From the NCBI RefSeq assembly GCF_037094685.1, contig NZ_CP146614.1, positions 6,138,001-6,202,000 on the forward strand: a stretch of 64,000 nucleotides of DNA, written 5' to 3'. The notes below the pieces were generated by a model. The model was not told the DNA's origin, did not search any database, and saw only the letters and a program-made list of their open reading frames with translations. The stretch comes from Massilia sp. METH4 (GTDB lineage: Bacteria > Pseudomonadota > Gammaproteobacteria > Burkholderiales > Burkholderiaceae_D). Position numbers and translations under genes: made by a program. Position 1 is the stretch's first letter; every line of letters begins with the position of its first letter. Positions 39,629 to 48,922 of this stretch are shown one piece after another.

Positions 39629-41048
39629 CCACCACTTCTTCCCTCTCGCCTTCCGGAGCGCGGTTCTTCAGCGGAATCCGCGCTTCGATGCATGTCCCCT
39701 TGTCACCCCGGCCGCGACGAAGCGTCAGCGTGCCGCCCAGCAGCAGTGCCCTCTCCCGCATCCCCAGGATGCCGTGCGACATCGGCTTGGCCAGCGTATC
39801 GGTCGCGATGCCGATGCCGTCGTCGATGATGCGCAGCACGATCCCCTCCTTCGTCCGCGTCAGCGTGACCGAAACCCGGCTGGCCTTGGCGTATTTGCGG
39901 ATATTGGTCAGCGACTCCTGCACGATGCGGAACAGCGCGATCGACAGGCTGCTGTCGCCTTCGCGCACGATGCCGTCGATCTCCGGGCCGATCTCGGTGT
40001 CGCAAGGCAGCTTGGTCATGCGTGTGAAATCGTCGGTATAGCTGTCGATCGCGGCGCACAGGCCCAGGTTGTCCAGCAGGCTCGGCCGCAGGTCTTCGAT
40101 AATGCGGCGCTTCAGTTCCACGGTTTCCACCAAGGTGGCACGTGCCCGCTTCAGCTGCGCTGCCAGTTCCGGCTGCGTTTTCTGCACCTGCAGGAGGACC
40201 GCGCCGATGTCCATGCTGATGGATGTAAGGTTCGCGCCCATTTCGTCGTGCAGCTCGCGCGACAGCCGCGATTTCTCATCCTCGCTGATGCTGATCAGGT
40301 GCCGCGACAGCACGGACAGCTGCTCGGTGCGCTGCGCCACCATCGCTTCCAGGTTCTCGTTCGACTGCTGCAATTCGTGCTCCACGGCCGCCTGGCGGAA
40401 ATAGCTGCGGCGCACGAGGCGATAGAACATCACGAGCACGACGATCGCCACGGCATTGATCGCCACGCCCAGCGCCAGGGCGTTCTGGTACTGCTCGTAG
40501 AAGCGCGCGCTGCGGGCGGCCAGCGTTTCGTTCTGCTCCTGGATCATGATCACGGTTTGCAGCCGGATTTCATCCATGCCGCCGCGGTCGTCGCCGTAGC
40601 GGGAAATGGTGACGATCTCGTCGAGCCCGCCATGGTGATACACGTCGATCGCCTGGTTGAGCATCGCCAGCTTGCGGCGGATCAGCGTGTTCAGCTGGGC
40701 AAGGTTCTTCAGCTGGGCGGGATTGTCGGCCAGCAGCGTCTGCAGCTGGCGCACTTCCGCTTCGGTCTTGGTGAAGACGGAGCGCGCCGGGCCAAGATAG
40801 ACATCGTTGCCGGAGATGAAATAGCCGCGCATGCTGCTTTCGGCATCCTGCACCAGCACATCCAGGTACTGGAGCCGTTCGGCCACGCGCGAGCTTTGCA
40901 GCACCTGCGCATTGGCGCTTTTCAGCGCATCGAGGTTGTGAAAAAGAAACAGGCCGTTGACGACGAGGATCAGCGCGCACGTCACGCACAATACGGTCTT
41001 GTAGAGGGGCAGACGGTGGTGTGACGCTGCCTTCACGGTGAAATACAT
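39525..41048 (-). CDS. CHASE3 sensor histidine kinase (NarX/DesK-type)
   Basis: A 507-residue membrane sensor kinase. Two membrane helices (about 17-37 and 189-210) flank a CHASE3 sensor domain. The HisKA_3 phospho-acceptor is H267 in SRELHDEMGANL, and the HATPase has DDGIGIA and HGILGMRERALLLGG. The ATG at 41048 gives MYFTVKAASHH; the frame upstream is not coding. The kinase core ends near GTCIEARIPL; the last 34 residues are encoded antisense to the Crp/Fnr gene, so the normal stop may have been lost. The partner is very probably the LuxR-type regulator at 42380-43012, now separated by an IS element. Confidence 0.88.
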   Translation of the reverse strand: MYFTVKAASHHRLPLYKTVLCVTCALILVVNGLFLFHNLDALKSANAQVLQSSRVAERLQYLDVLVQDAESSMRGYFISGNDVYLGPARSVFTKTEAEVRQLQTLLADNPAQLKNLAQLNTLIRRKLAMLNQAIDVYHHGGLDEIVTISRYGDDRGGMDEIRLQTVIMIQEQNETLAARSARFYEQYQNALALGVAINAVAIVVLVMFYRLVRRSYFRQAAVEHELQQSNENLEAMVAQRTEQLSVLSRHLISISEDEKSRLSRELHDEMGANLTSISMDIGAVLLQVQKTQPELAAQLKRARATLVETVELKRRIIEDLRPSLLDNLGLCAAIDSYTDDFTRMTKLPCDTEIGPEIDGIVREGDSSLSIALFRIVQESLTNIRKYAKASRVSVTLTRTKEGIVLRIIDDGIGIATDTLAKPMSHGILGMRERALLLGGTLTLRRGRGDKGTCIEARIPLKNRAPEGEREEVVVSSPLRQRADDHIPSLPPYSTRPHSVPVPHDPVQ

Positions 41049-41180
41049 CCTGAAGCATCCTTCGCTGGCGCGGTCGGCGGTCGGGCCATTATAGCCGGGC
41101 CAGCGATTTAATGCCTTTCGGAAACGCTTCGTTACAGTAATATTGCCGTACGGAACAACACTATCGCAGGCGATAGCGCC

Positions 41181-42320
41181 AAAACAAAGGCGCTGTTCGC
41201 GGACGCTATGCTTTCCCCTAATCACGGAACTTCTGGATCCGGTCGCTGTCAGTAGCGGCCTGAGCCTTGCTAGCCCGGCGCCACCCCGACGCGCAGCCAG
41301 TGCGACGGCGTGGTGAGCGCGGCAGCGTCCAGCACGCGTTGCCAGCCGGTGTAATTGGCCAGGTACCGGCTGGCTACACCGTTGAACCGGCGCAGCCACG
41401 TCTTGAAGCGGCTATGCCAGCCGTTAACATTTTGAATGTGGATGGCCTCTCGAACCCTCTCGCCGCGCTGCACGTTGACCGATTCGTGCGTGATGCCGGC
41501 CTGCCGCGCGAACGCCTGGTAAGCATTGGCGCCATCGCTGATAAGAATGACGTCACGCGCCAGTACGGGCAGCAGGTGCCTGGCCAGTTGCCCCTCGCTG
41601 ACCGGTCCGCGCCCGGTCACGAAGTCGTACGTGAGCTTGTTGCGGTCGCGGGCGACGAGAATGCAGTCGAGCTCGCGGCTGATGCCGCGCCGGGTCGCCT
41701 TGCCGCCCCGCTTGCGGGCCGGGCGACCCAAGTGGCGCGATCCCTTCTGCGATTCCAGGTGATAGGTTTCGTCGGCCTCGACGATTGTTGACAGCTTGGG
41801 GCGCCGCTCTTGCCGCACGGTGGCAATGAACCGGTGCCGCCATCGAAAACTGGTCGACTTCGCCACCGCCACGCGCTTGGCCGCCGTGCGCACCGTCGTC
41901 GATTCGATCAGGCATTGCAGGTACGCCAGCCATTTGTCACGCCGCTTGAGGTGGGCCAGCGGGGTGCCGGTCAACCCGTTATAACTGCTCCTGCATCCCA
42001 TGCACCGATAGCGCTGCAAGCCGTTGGCCTTACCGCTGCGATGGCAATGGGAGCAGGCGCAATGCGGGCAAGGAGGTCTTCCCGCCGCCGCCTCGATCAG
42101 GGCAAGGCACTGGCCAGGGTGCGTGATGGTGGCCAGGAATTCCCGCAAGGTCGCTACTTCTCCCGCTGCCAGCTGGAGCTGGGACAACGCCTTGAACACC
42201 ACCTGGAAATCCGCAGTCCCCATTTCGGCCTCCTGATATGCATGAAGTAGCTCAACAGGAGGTCAGACAGGGTTGCGCGGCGGAAGTTCCCCAAGCATTG
42301 ACGAACAGCGCCAAAACAAA
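41181..42320 (-). mobile_element. IS1595-family insertion sequence with 8-bp target duplication
   Basis: The element proper runs 41189-42312 (1124 bases). Its ends are 11-bp perfect terminal inverted repeats, GGCGCTGTTCG at 41189-41199 and its complement at 42302-42312, with weaker similarity further in. The element is flanked by the direct repeat AAAACAAA at 41181-41188 and 42313-42320. An 8-bp duplication is the family rule. It carries one intact transposase gene on the minus strand. The preserved duplication suggests a fairly recent insertion. Confidence 0.95.
41270..42223 (-). CDS. IS1595-family transposase
   Basis: A 317-residue transposase. The N-terminal zinc-ribbon has CPHCACSHC and YRCMGCRSSYNGLTGTPLA. 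The DDE-type catalytic domain shows EADETYHLES, ILISDGANAYQAF and the family H/N region NVNGWHSRFKTWLRRFNGVASRYLANYTGW. No frameshift or stop, so it is likely active. It is transcribed in the same direction as the flanking response-regulator and kinase genes. Confidence 0.94.
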   Translation of the reverse strand: MGTADFQVVFKALSQLQLAAGEVATLREFLATITHPGQCLALIEAAAGRPPCPHCACSHCHRSGKANGLQRYRCMGCRSSYNGLTGTPLAHLKRRDKWLAYLQCLIESTTVRTAAKRVAVAKSTSFRWRHRFIATVRQERRPKLSTIVEADETYHLESQKGSRHLGRPARKRGGKATRRGISRELDCILVARDRNKLTYDFVTGRGPVSEGQLARHLLPVLARDVILISDGANAYQAFARQAGITHESVNVQRGERVREAIHIQNVNGWHSRFKTWLRRFNGVASRYLANYTGWQRVLDAAALTTPSHWLRVGVAPG

Positions 42321-42379
42321 ACCGCCAGGACCGGCCCCTAAGGACCAGCGCTGGCGGCCGAGAAGAAAACGTCCCGCCG

Positions 42380-43012
42380 TCAATCCAGCAGGTTGTTCTT
42401 CATTGCGTAGTAGGTCAGGTCGCTGTTGGACTGCAGTCCCATCTTCTCCATGATGCGGGTGCGATAGGTGCTCACGGTCTTGATGCTGAGCGAGAGCGCC
42501 GTGCCGATGTCGGACACGGTGGCGCCGCGCGCCAGGCGCAGGAACACCTGGAATTCGCGGTCCGACAATTCGGTGTGCAGTGCCGTGTTCGGGTCGCGGT
42601 CGAAGCTCTGCGCCAGCAGTTCGCCGACCTGAGAGCTGACGTAACGGCGGCCCTGGAAAACGGTGCGCACGGCGGTGATGAGTTCATCCGCCTCGCATTC
42701 CTTGTTCAGGTAACCGTTGGCGCCCATCTTGAACAGGTTCAGCGCATATTGTTGCGCAGGGTAGCCGGACAGGATCAGCACCGGCAAATCGGGCTGGCCC
42801 TGGCGGATCGTGCGCAGCGTGTCGATACCACTCTGGTCGGGCATGGCGATATCGAGCAGCAGGACGTCGCAGATCTCGCGGCGCGCGATATCGAGTGCCT
42901 CGCGCCCGGTACTGCCTTCCGCCACGACCGAAAACTCGTCGGATTGCGAAAAGATCTGCTTGAAGCCTGCTCGTACTATCTGGTGATCGTCACAAATGGC
43001 AACGCGTATCAT
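42380..43012 (-). CDS. NarL/FixJ-type response regulator
   Basis: A 210-residue response regulator with an N-terminal receiver (phospho-acceptor D54 in VLLLDIAMPDQSG) and a C-terminal LuxR-type helix-turn-helix (LSDREFQVFLRLARGATVSDIGTALSLSIKTVSTYR). Its own promoter is visible upstream. It is oriented like the CHASE3 kinase gene 1.3 kb away; without the IS the two would be about 200 bases apart, as a normal two-component pair. Confidence 0.92.
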   Translation of the reverse strand: MIRVAICDDHQIVRAGFKQIFSQSDEFSVVAEGSTGREALDIARREICDVLLLDIAMPDQSGIDTLRTIRQGQPDLPVLILSGYPAQQYALNLFKMGANGYLNKECEADELITAVRTVFQGRRYVSSQVGELLAQSFDRDPNTALHTELSDREFQVFLRLARGATVSDIGTALSLSIKTVSTYRTRIMEKMGLQSNSDLTYYAMKNNLLD

Positions 43013-43087
43013 TGTTTCCCTCGTATATCCCTGGCTTGGGAAAGTGGCCCTGGATCTCGCCTGGCGTCAGTTTTTTTCACTAGCAGA

Positions 43088-43115
43088 ATTATAACGTTGA
43101 TATTGTAACACCAAT
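43088..43115 (-). promoter_or_regulatory. Promoter of the response-regulator gene
   Basis: On the minus strand a perfect -10 box TATAAT (43088-43093) lies 16 bases from ATTGGT (43110-43115), a partial -35 box. Transcription would begin near 43081, about 70 bases before the start codon. Confidence 0.6.
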
Positions 43116-43167
43116 CATTTAACGTTCTGACCCACTGTCGCGCCTACATATGGGGACGATGGTTGCA

Positions 43168-43229
43168 AAAAAAAAGATACCGGGCGAGCCGTGTGGCGCT
43201 GCACTTGTTTTCTATCGTTGCCGGCCCGC
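43168..43229 (-). terminator. Probable terminator after merR
   Basis: On the minus strand, behind the merR stop, GGCGAGC can pair with GCTCGCC some 40 bases later, followed within a few bases by a run of nine T (43168-43176 on the plus strand as A). The loop is long, so efficiency is uncertain. Confidence 0.5.
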
Positions 43230-43240
43230 TCGCCGAGGGT

Positions 43241-43627
43241 TTACTTCAGCAGAGCCTGGATCGCCAGCAATTCGTTGCGGATCATTTCCCGGTCGAGCGG
43301 AGGCGGCGCCGGGGGCATATCGTTATCATACGCCTCCTGGGCGGCAACACCACGACTGTCGAGCTTATTGCGTGCGCCACTGATCGTGAAGCCCTGCTCG
43401 TACAGCAGCTCACGGATACGACGGATCAACAACACTTCGTGATGCTGGTAATAGCGGCGGTTACCGCGCCGCTTGACCGGCTTGAGTTGAGTGAATTCCT
43501 GTTCCCAATAACGCAGCACGTGCGGCTTCACGCCGCACAGCTCGCTGACCTCGCCGATCGTGAAATAACGCTTGGCCGGAATCGGCGGTAAGCTGACCAG
43601 TTCGGTCTTGCTGAGGCGATCGTTCAT
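43241..43627 (-). CDS. MerR-family regulator next to ihfA
   Basis: A 128-residue MerR-type regulator with the winged helix KRYFTIGEVSELCGVKPHVLRYWEQEF at about residues 19-45 and a short C-terminal region rich in proline. No metal-binding cysteine pattern. The ATG at 43627 has AAAGGG five bases upstream; a GTG two codons earlier would be too close to that site. This gene next to ihfA and pheST is a conserved proteobacterial order. Its target is unknown. Confidence 0.9.
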   Translation of the reverse strand: MNDRLSKTELVSLPPIPAKRYFTIGEVSELCGVKPHVLRYWEQEFTQLKPVKRRGNRRYYQHHEVLLIRRIRELLYEQGFTISGARNKLDSRGVAAQEAYDNDMPPAPPPLDREMIRNELLAIQALLK

Positions 43628-43639
43628 GCCCACCCTTTA

Positions 43640-43987
43640 TCAGGCCGCGCGTGCCAAGGCGGCACTTTCTTCCACCATGCCCTTGAGCTTCTGGCTGGCA
43701 TGGAAGGTCACGACGCGGCGCGCCGTGATGGGGATTTCTTCGCCGGTCTTCGGGTTACGGCCCGGGCGCTGCGGCTTGTCGCGCAGCTGGAAATTGCCGA
43801 AACCGGACAATTTGACCGCTTCGCCCCGCTCGAGCGCGTTGCGGATCTCGTCGAAGAAGGTTTCGACCATATCCTTTGCCTCGCGCTTGTTCAAGCCCAC
43901 CTGTTCGAACAGCAGTTCGGCCAGTTCGGCTTTCGTCAGCGTCGGCAAACTCTTTTCAGCTTCCTTGCGTACCTTTGCAACCTGCAT
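43640..43987 (-). CDS. ihfA: Integration host factor subunit alpha
   Basis: DNA-bending protein that works as a heterodimer with IhfB in recombination, replication and sigma54 transcription. The 115 residues from the ATG at 43987 include [26 protein letters not shown] and the DNA-binding arm [26 protein letters not shown] start at 44023 would add 12 residues but looks unlikely. It follows pheT by 392 bases and precedes merR by 12. Confidence 0.95.
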   Translation of the reverse strand: MQVAKVRKEAEKSLPTLTKAELAELLFEQVGLNKREAKDMVETFFDEIRNALERGEAVKLSGFGNFQLRDKPQRPGRNPKTGEEIPITARRVVTFHASQKLKGMVEESAALARAA

Positions 43988-44379
43988 GGCGCTGTGCAAC
44001 TCGGCATCCAGCGCTGATTGCAAAACCGCGGTGTCGTTGTTGTTAATTTTGCTGCCCTGCCTTTACAAAGTACGTGGGTCCGGCATTGCCGGACCCGCTT
44101 GTTTGAACCGATTGTTGTCTATTCTGAATGAATGCTGCAGTGCACGGAAGGGTTACACGGTACTTACTGCCGAGCTTAAGCCCTACCTAAGTTACAGCTC
44201 AGTTACAGCTCAGCTACAACGCAGGCACAACCCAGCCACGACCCGGTAAGACACAAGTTACCACGACAGGCACCCGCTACACCCCGCATGCCTGGTGCAA
44301 GGTGCAAGGTGCAAGGTGCAACACGCCTCTACCTCGCCGCGCACCGCCCGGCAGCTTTTCCGCTGCCGGCACCCACCTG
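43988..44379. other. Spacer between pheT and ihfA with hairpin and short tandem repeats
   Basis: No gene is supported in these 392 bases. A perfect hairpin GGGTCCGGC-ATT-GCCGGACCC lies at 44076-44096. The 11-base unit GTTACAGCTCA occurs twice in tandem at 44191-44212. Four copies of the heptamer GGTGCAA lie at about 44294-44321. The hairpin may mark the end of the pheST transcript or lie in the ihfA leader. Confidence 0.6.
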
Positions 44380-46806
44380 TTACTTGCGCACTTTCGCGCC
44401 CAGCTTTTGCGTTGCCGCATCAGCCAGCGAACCCATCAATGCATCGACGATTTCGTCCTGCAGGGTTGTTTGAGTATCTTGCAAGCTAAAGCGGAAAGCA
44501 AGCGATTTCTCGTCCGACGCGAGGCCAACGCCACGGTATTCGTCAAACAAAACAATGGCTTGCACGATGCGCGCGTGATCGCTGGCAGCGACCGCGGCCG
44601 CGAAGACATCCAGCAATTGCTGGGCTGCCACGGCCTGCGGCACCACCAGGGCGAGGTCGCGGCTGGTGCCCGGAAACTTGGAAATTTCCGTGTAAGCCGG
44701 CACTGCACGTTGTTGCAACGCAACGGCATCGACCTCGAACACGACCGGCGCCTTCGGCAGGTCGTATTTTTGCAGCCAGCGCGGATGCAGCTCGCCGATG
44801 AAACCGATCACCTTGCCGTCCAGCGACACGGAAGCAGCGCGGCCCGGGTGCAGCGCCGGGTGCTCCAGCTTGGCGAAGCGCAGGTGCGCCGGGGCGAACA
44901 GCGCTTCCAGGTCGGCCTTCACGTCGAAGAAGTCGGCGTCGCGCGTCGGCAAGCCCCACTGCTCGTCCGCCTGCGGGCCATAGGCGATCGCGCCGATGCG
45001 CTGCGGCTGGTCATAGCCGGCGACCGTCAGCGGACCATCCTGCACGGCCGCATCGCGCTTGTACACGGCGCCCACCTCGAATACGCGCACGCGCGGCGCC
45101 TTGCGGTTGACGTTGTAGCGCACGTTCGCGACCAGGCTGCCGATCAGCGACGAGCGCATCACGGACAGCTGGCTGGCGATTGGATTCTGCAGCTTGATCG
45201 GATTGTCGTTGCCGTTGAAGTCCTGTTCCCACTGCGCTTCCACGAAGCTCATGTTCACCACTTCCTGGTAGCCCAGGTCGGCCAGCTGGTGGCGCACGGC
45301 GAAGATGGAACGCTCGTTTTCCGGCGCGATGTGCATCGTGTTCTCGGCCACCGGCGGCTTGGCCGGGATGTTCTCGAAGCCGTACACGCGCGCCACTTCC
45401 TCGATCAGGTCTTCCTCGATCTCGATGTCGAAGCGGTAGCTCGGCGCCGTCACGCTGAACACGCCATTCTCGAGGGTAAATGGCAGCGCCAGGCGCGTGA
45501 AGATGTCAGCGACGACTTCATCGGTCAGCGGCACGCCGATCACCTTCTGGGCGCGCGCCGTGCGCAGTTGCACGGGCTTGCGCTCGGGCAGGTTGACGAC
45601 CTGGTCGTCGATGGCGCCGACCTGCGTTTCCGGCGTGCCGCAGATTTCCAGGATCAGCGCGGTAATGCGCTCGATGTGCTCGGGAATCGTCGCGTAATCG
45701 ACGCCGCGCTCGAAGCGGTGCGCCGCATCGGTCGAGAAGTTGTACTTGCGGGCACGGCCCTGGATGGCGTTCGGCCACCAGAACGCCGCTTCCACGTACA
45801 CATTCGTCGTGTCCAGCGACACGGCCGTGGCGTCGCCGCCCATGATGCCGGCCAGCGATTCGACCTGCTGGTCGTCGGCCACCACGCCCACCCACTCATC
45901 GACGGAAACCGTGTTGCCGTTCAAGAGCTTCAGGGATTCGCCGGCTTTGCCCCAGCGCACTTCCAGGCCGCCATGGATCTTGTCCAGGTCGAACACGTGC
46001 GACGGACGGCCCAGCTCCAGCATCACATAGTTCGAGATGTCGACCAGGGCCGACAGCGAACGCTGGCCGCTGCGCTCCAGGCGCCGCTTCATCCAGTCCG
46101 GCGTTGCCGCCTTGGCGTTCAGGTTGCGGATGACACGGCCGGCAAAGCGGCCGCACAGGTCCGGCGCGCTGATCTTTACAGGCAGTTTCTCATCCAGGTT
46201 GACGGCCGCGGGTGCGCTCTGCGGCGCATTCAGCGGCGAGCCCGTGAGCGCGGCCACTTCGCGTGCCACGCCCAGCACGGACAGGCAATCGGCCTTGTTC
46301 GGCGTGAGCTTGATCGTGAATTTCAGGTCGTTCAGCGCGTAGTAGTCGCGGAAGTTCTGGCCGACGGGCGCATCGTCCGGCAGTTCCAGCAGCCCGCCAT
46401 GGTCTTCGGACAGCTTCAGTTCGCGCGCGGAGCACAGCATGCCCTGCGACTCGACGCCGCGCAGCTGGCCCACTTTGATGACAAATGGCTTGCCGTCGGC
46501 ACCCGGCGGCAGCACGGCGCCGGCCGTGGCGCACGCCACTTTCAGGCCCTGGCGCACGTTCGGCGCGCCGCACACGATGTTCAGCATGGTGCCGGTACCC
46601 ACGTCGACCTGGCACACGTTCAGGCGGTCGGCGTTCGGGTGTTTCTGTACTTCGCGCACGTGGCCGACCACCACGTGGGTGAACGGCGGCGCGACGGCTT
46701 CGACCTCTTCCACTTCGAGGCCGGACATCGTCAGCAGGTGCGACAGCTCATCCGAATTCATCTTCGGATCGACCATCGTGCGGAGCCAGTTTTCGGAGAA
46801 TTGCAT
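44380..46806 (-). CDS. pheT: Phenylalanyl-tRNA synthetase beta subunit
   Basis: Beta subunit of the alpha2-beta2 phenylalanyl-tRNA synthetase. The 808 residues carry the N-terminal tRNA-binding fold ([26 protein letters not shown]), the B3/B4 editing domain, B5 and the C-terminal anticodon-binding domain ([19 protein letters not shown]). Length matches the family. It is 13 bases behind pheS in the same operon. Confidence 0.97.
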   Translation of the reverse strand: MQFSENWLRTMVDPKMNSDELSHLLTMSGLEVEEVEAVAPPFTHVVVGHVREVQKHPNADRLNVCQVDVGTGTMLNIVCGAPNVRQGLKVACATAGAVLPPGADGKPFVIKVGQLRGVESQGMLCSARELKLSEDHGGLLELPDDAPVGQNFRDYYALNDLKFTIKLTPNKADCLSVLGVAREVAALTGSPLNAPQSAPAAVNLDEKLPVKISAPDLCGRFAGRVIRNLNAKAATPDWMKRRLERSGQRSLSALVDISNYVMLELGRPSHVFDLDKIHGGLEVRWGKAGESLKLLNGNTVSVDEWVGVVADDQQVESLAGIMGGDATAVSLDTTNVYVEAAFWWPNAIQGRARKYNFSTDAAHRFERGVDYATIPEHIERITALILEICGTPETQVGAIDDQVVNLPERKPVQLRTARAQKVIGVPLTDEVVADIFTRLALPFTLENGVFSVTAPSYRFDIEIEEDLIEEVARVYGFENIPAKPPVAENTMHIAPENERSIFAVRHQLADLGYQEVVNMSFVEAQWEQDFNGNDNPIKLQNPIASQLSVMRSSLIGSLVANVRYNVNRKAPRVRVFEVGAVYKRDAAVQDGPLTVAGYDQPQRIGAIAYGPQADEQWGLPTRDADFFDVKADLEALFAPAHLRFAKLEHPALHPGRAASVSLDGKVIGFIGELHPRWLQKYDLPKAPVVFEVDAVALQQRAVPAYTEISKFPGTSRDLALVVPQAVAAQQLLDVFAAAVAASDHARIVQAIVLFDEYRGVGLASDEKSLAFRFSLQDTQTTLQDEIVDALMGSLADAATQKLGAKVRK

Positions 46807-46819
46807 GATCAGCTTCTTC

Positions 46820-47836
46820 TTAGTTGAATTGTTTCAGGAAGCGCAGGTCGCCTTCGTAGAACAGGCGCAGGTCGTTCACGCCGTAGCGCAGCATCGTCAG
46901 GCGCTCGAGGCCGGAGCCGAACGCGAAGCCGATGTATTTTTCCGGGTCCAGCCCGAAATTGCGCACGACGGTCGGGTGCACCTGGCCCGAACCGGACACT
47001 TCCAGCCAGCGGCCCTTGAGCGGGCCGGAACCGAAGGCGATGTCGATCTCGGCCGACGGTTCCGTAAACGGGAAGTAGGAGGGGCGGAAGCGGACCTGCA
47101 GGTCGTCCGTCTCGAAGAATGCCTTCACGAAGTTCAGGTACACGCCCTTCAGGTCGGCAAAGCTGATGTTCTCGGCGATCCACAGGCCTTCGACCTGGTG
47201 GAACATCGGCGAGTGGGTGGCGTCGCTGTCGACGCGGTAGGTGCGGCCAGGAGCGATCACCTTGATGGGCGGCTGGTGGCTGCGGGCGTAGCGCACCTGC
47301 ATCGGGCTGGTGTGCGTGCGCAGCAGCAGCGCCTTGCCGGTGCTGTCGTTGCCTTCGATGTAGAACGTGTCCTGCATCGAGCGGGCCGGGTGGTTTTCCG
47401 GGCTGTTCAGCGCGGTGAAATTGGTCCAGTCGGTTTCGATCTCGGGGCCGCCGGCCACGTCGAAGCCGATCGAGCGGAAGATCGCTTCGACCCGTTCCCA
47501 CGTGCGCATCACCGGGTGGAGGCCGCCGGGAGCGCGGCCGCGGCCGGGCAAGGTAACGTCGATGGCTTCGGCGTTCAGGCGCTGCTGCAGCTGGGCTTCG
47601 GCCAGCGCATCGCGGCGCGCCGTCAGCGCGGCTTCGATCTGCTGCTTGGCAGCATTGATCAGGGCGCCCTGCGCCTTCTTTTCCTCGGGCGCCAGCTTGC
47701 CCAGGCCCTTCATCAGTTCGGTAATCTGGCCGGTCTTGCCGAGATATTGTGCTTTGGCGTTTTCTAGTGCGGCGGCGTCCGCGGCGGCGAGAAAGTCAGC
47801 CTGCGCTGCGGAGACGATTTGTTCGAGGGAGTTCAT
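46820..47836 (-). CDS. pheS: Phenylalanyl-tRNA synthetase alpha subunit
   Basis: Catalytic alpha subunit that attaches phenylalanine to tRNA-Phe. The 338 residues show the N-terminal coiled coil (about 1-90) and class II motifs: motif 2 [26 protein letters not shown] region and motif 3 [22 protein letters not shown]. An attenuator-like hairpin lies directly upstream of its start. Confidence 0.97.
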   Translation of the reverse strand: MNSLEQIVSAAQADFLAAADAAALENAKAQYLGKTGQITELMKGLGKLAPEEKKAQGALINAAKQQIEAALTARRDALAEAQLQQRLNAEAIDVTLPGRGRAPGGLHPVMRTWERVEAIFRSIGFDVAGGPEIETDWTNFTALNSPENHPARSMQDTFYIEGNDSTGKALLLRTHTSPMQVRYARSHQPPIKVIAPGRTYRVDSDATHSPMFHQVEGLWIAENISFADLKGVYLNFVKAFFETDDLQVRFRPSYFPFTEPSAEIDIAFGSGPLKGRWLEVSGSGQVHPTVVRNFGLDPEKYIGFAFGSGLERLTMLRYGVNDLRLFYEGDLRFLKQFN

Positions 47837-47868
47837 CCGACTGATTTTCCTATGCTGGAAATGTAAAA

Positions 47869-47897
47869 CGGGGCATCGGTCGTTATCCCGTGCCCCG
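47869..47897 (-). terminator. Terminator or attenuator upstream of pheS
   Basis: Read on the minus strand, CGGGGCA and TGCCCCG form a 7-bp GC stem around a 15-base loop, followed at once by TTTTA. It sits 30-60 bases before the pheS start inside the rplT-pheS spacer, where enterobacteria have the pheM attenuator. No Phe-rich leader peptide was found. Confidence 0.55.
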
Positions 47898-47902
47898 CTC
47901 TT

Positions 47903-48021
47903 AAAAATCGCGATGAACCTGCTGCGCGTTCCATTTCCAGCCTTCGATGCTCACCGTACCTCAGTACGGTTGCGCGTCTCGGCCGGAACTGGTGCCGCTC
48001 GCGACGGTTCTCGCGATTTTT
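47903..48021. repeat. Long multi-arm hairpin between rplT and pheS
   Basis: The outer stem pairs AAAAATCGCG (47903-47912) with CGCGATTTTT (48012-48021), then GAACC with GGTTC and GTTCC with GGAAC further in, and at the centre ACCGTAC-CTCA-GTACGGT (47953-47970). On the minus strand the outer stem ends in a T-run, so it may also terminate transcription. The plan matches the structure at 48923-49035. Confidence 0.6.
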
Positions 48022-48057
48022 GCGCCCCTGTCGGGACGCAACATCGATACGCTGGAA

Positions 48058-48417
48058 TTAGGCAGCGATCTTTGCTTTCACGGCGTTGACAATCGCGGCA
48101 AACGCCGGCTTGTCCGCCACAGCCATATCGGCCAGGACTTTACGGTCCAGTTCAATAGCGGCTTTCTTCAGGCCATTCATGAAGACGCTGTAGGTCAGAC
48201 CGTGCTCGCGGGAAGCCGCGTTGATACGGGTGATCCACAGGGCGCGGAAGACGCGCTTCTTGTTACGACGGTCGCGGTAGGCGTACTGGCCAGCGCGCAT
48301 GACTGCTTGCTTGGCAATACGGTAAACCTTGCTGCGACGACCGCGGTAACCCTTGGCCAGGTTCAGTACTTTTTTATGACGGGCACGCGCGGTAACCCCA
48401 CGTTTTACTCGAGGCAT
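48058..48417 (-). CDS. rplT: 50S ribosomal protein L20
   Basis: Large-subunit protein needed early in 50S assembly and known to repress its own operon in other bacteria. The 119 residues begin [18 protein letters not shown] and include [33 protein letters not shown], the family signature. It lies 24 bases behind rpmI. Confidence 0.98.
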   Translation of the reverse strand: MPRVKRGVTARARHKKVLNLAKGYRGRRSKVYRIAKQAVMRAGQYAYRDRRNKKRVFRALWITRINAASREHGLTYSVFMNGLKKAAIELDRKVLADMAVADKPAFAAIVNAVKAKIAA

Positions 48418-48441
48418 AGTAGCTCCTTAATGAGTGTGAGA

Positions 48442-48639
48442 TTAAGCGGACGGCATCATACGCAGGACGCTCGTTACGTCCGACGCATTGATGTTACGGG
48501 TGCCACGCAGCTGACGCTTGTTTTTGGTGGTCTTCTTGGTCAGAATGTGACGCTTGAACGCCATACCCGATTTGACGGTACCACCCGGACGCACGCGAAA
48601 ACGCTTCTTCGCGGAGCTTTTGGTTTTCATTTTTGGCAT
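48442..48639 (-). CDS. rpmI: 50S ribosomal protein L35
   Basis: Small basic large-subunit protein, 65 residues, starting [20 protein letters not shown]. The start at 48639 is fixed by this N-terminus; the frame is open further upstream but non-coding. GAGGG lies about ten bases before the ATG. First ribosomal gene after a 409-base spacer from infC. Confidence 0.98.
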   Translation of the reverse strand: MPKMKTKSSAKKRFRVRPGGTVKSGMAFKRHILTKKTTKNKRQLRGTRNINASDVTSVLRMMPSA

Positions 48640-48807
48640 AACACATCTGCCCTCGCGGGCAGCTCCAAAGTAACAGGATTGCAGGTGGCAACAACACGTT
48701 GCACTTGGGTGCCTGCTTTCACTTGTTGATGCAGCGGCAGCGGGGCCACTACATGTTGCGGATTTGATCCCGCAAATTCTTGTTTGCCGACTTCGTTGAC
48801 GAAAACC

Positions 48808-48837
48808 GGTGTCGCGCACCTGAAGGTGCCCGACACC
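48808..48837. repeat. Imperfect GGTGTC-type palindrome upstream of rpmI
   Basis: GGTGTCGCGCACCT pairs with AGGTGCCCGACACC with one mismatch around a two-base loop. It is the same kind of extragenic palindrome as at 20340-20419 and 30319-30375. Here it lies a few tens of bases downstream of a predicted promoter, inside the rpmI leader. Confidence 0.6.
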
Positions 48838-48856
48838 AGCGGATCGGCAGCCGGCA

Positions 48857-48862
48857 ATTATA
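48857..48862 (-). promoter_or_regulatory. Predicted -10 box upstream of rpmI-rplT-pheST
   Basis: A perfect TATAAT on the minus strand in the infC-rpmI spacer, with no good -35 box at 16-18 bases. It may provide an internal promoter for the ribosomal-protein and pheST genes. Confidence 0.4.
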
Positions 48863-48922
48863 ACCCGATTTCCCAACTGCGCACCAGAACTGCTCGAGGC
48901 ATAGTTGGAAATAGGCCTCGGA

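Noticed and set aside
47833..47934. 33-codon ORF in the pheS leader as a pheM-like leader peptide
   Set aside because: It has only two separated phenylalanine codons and no run of Phe codons, so it does not fit a Phe attenuator peptide.
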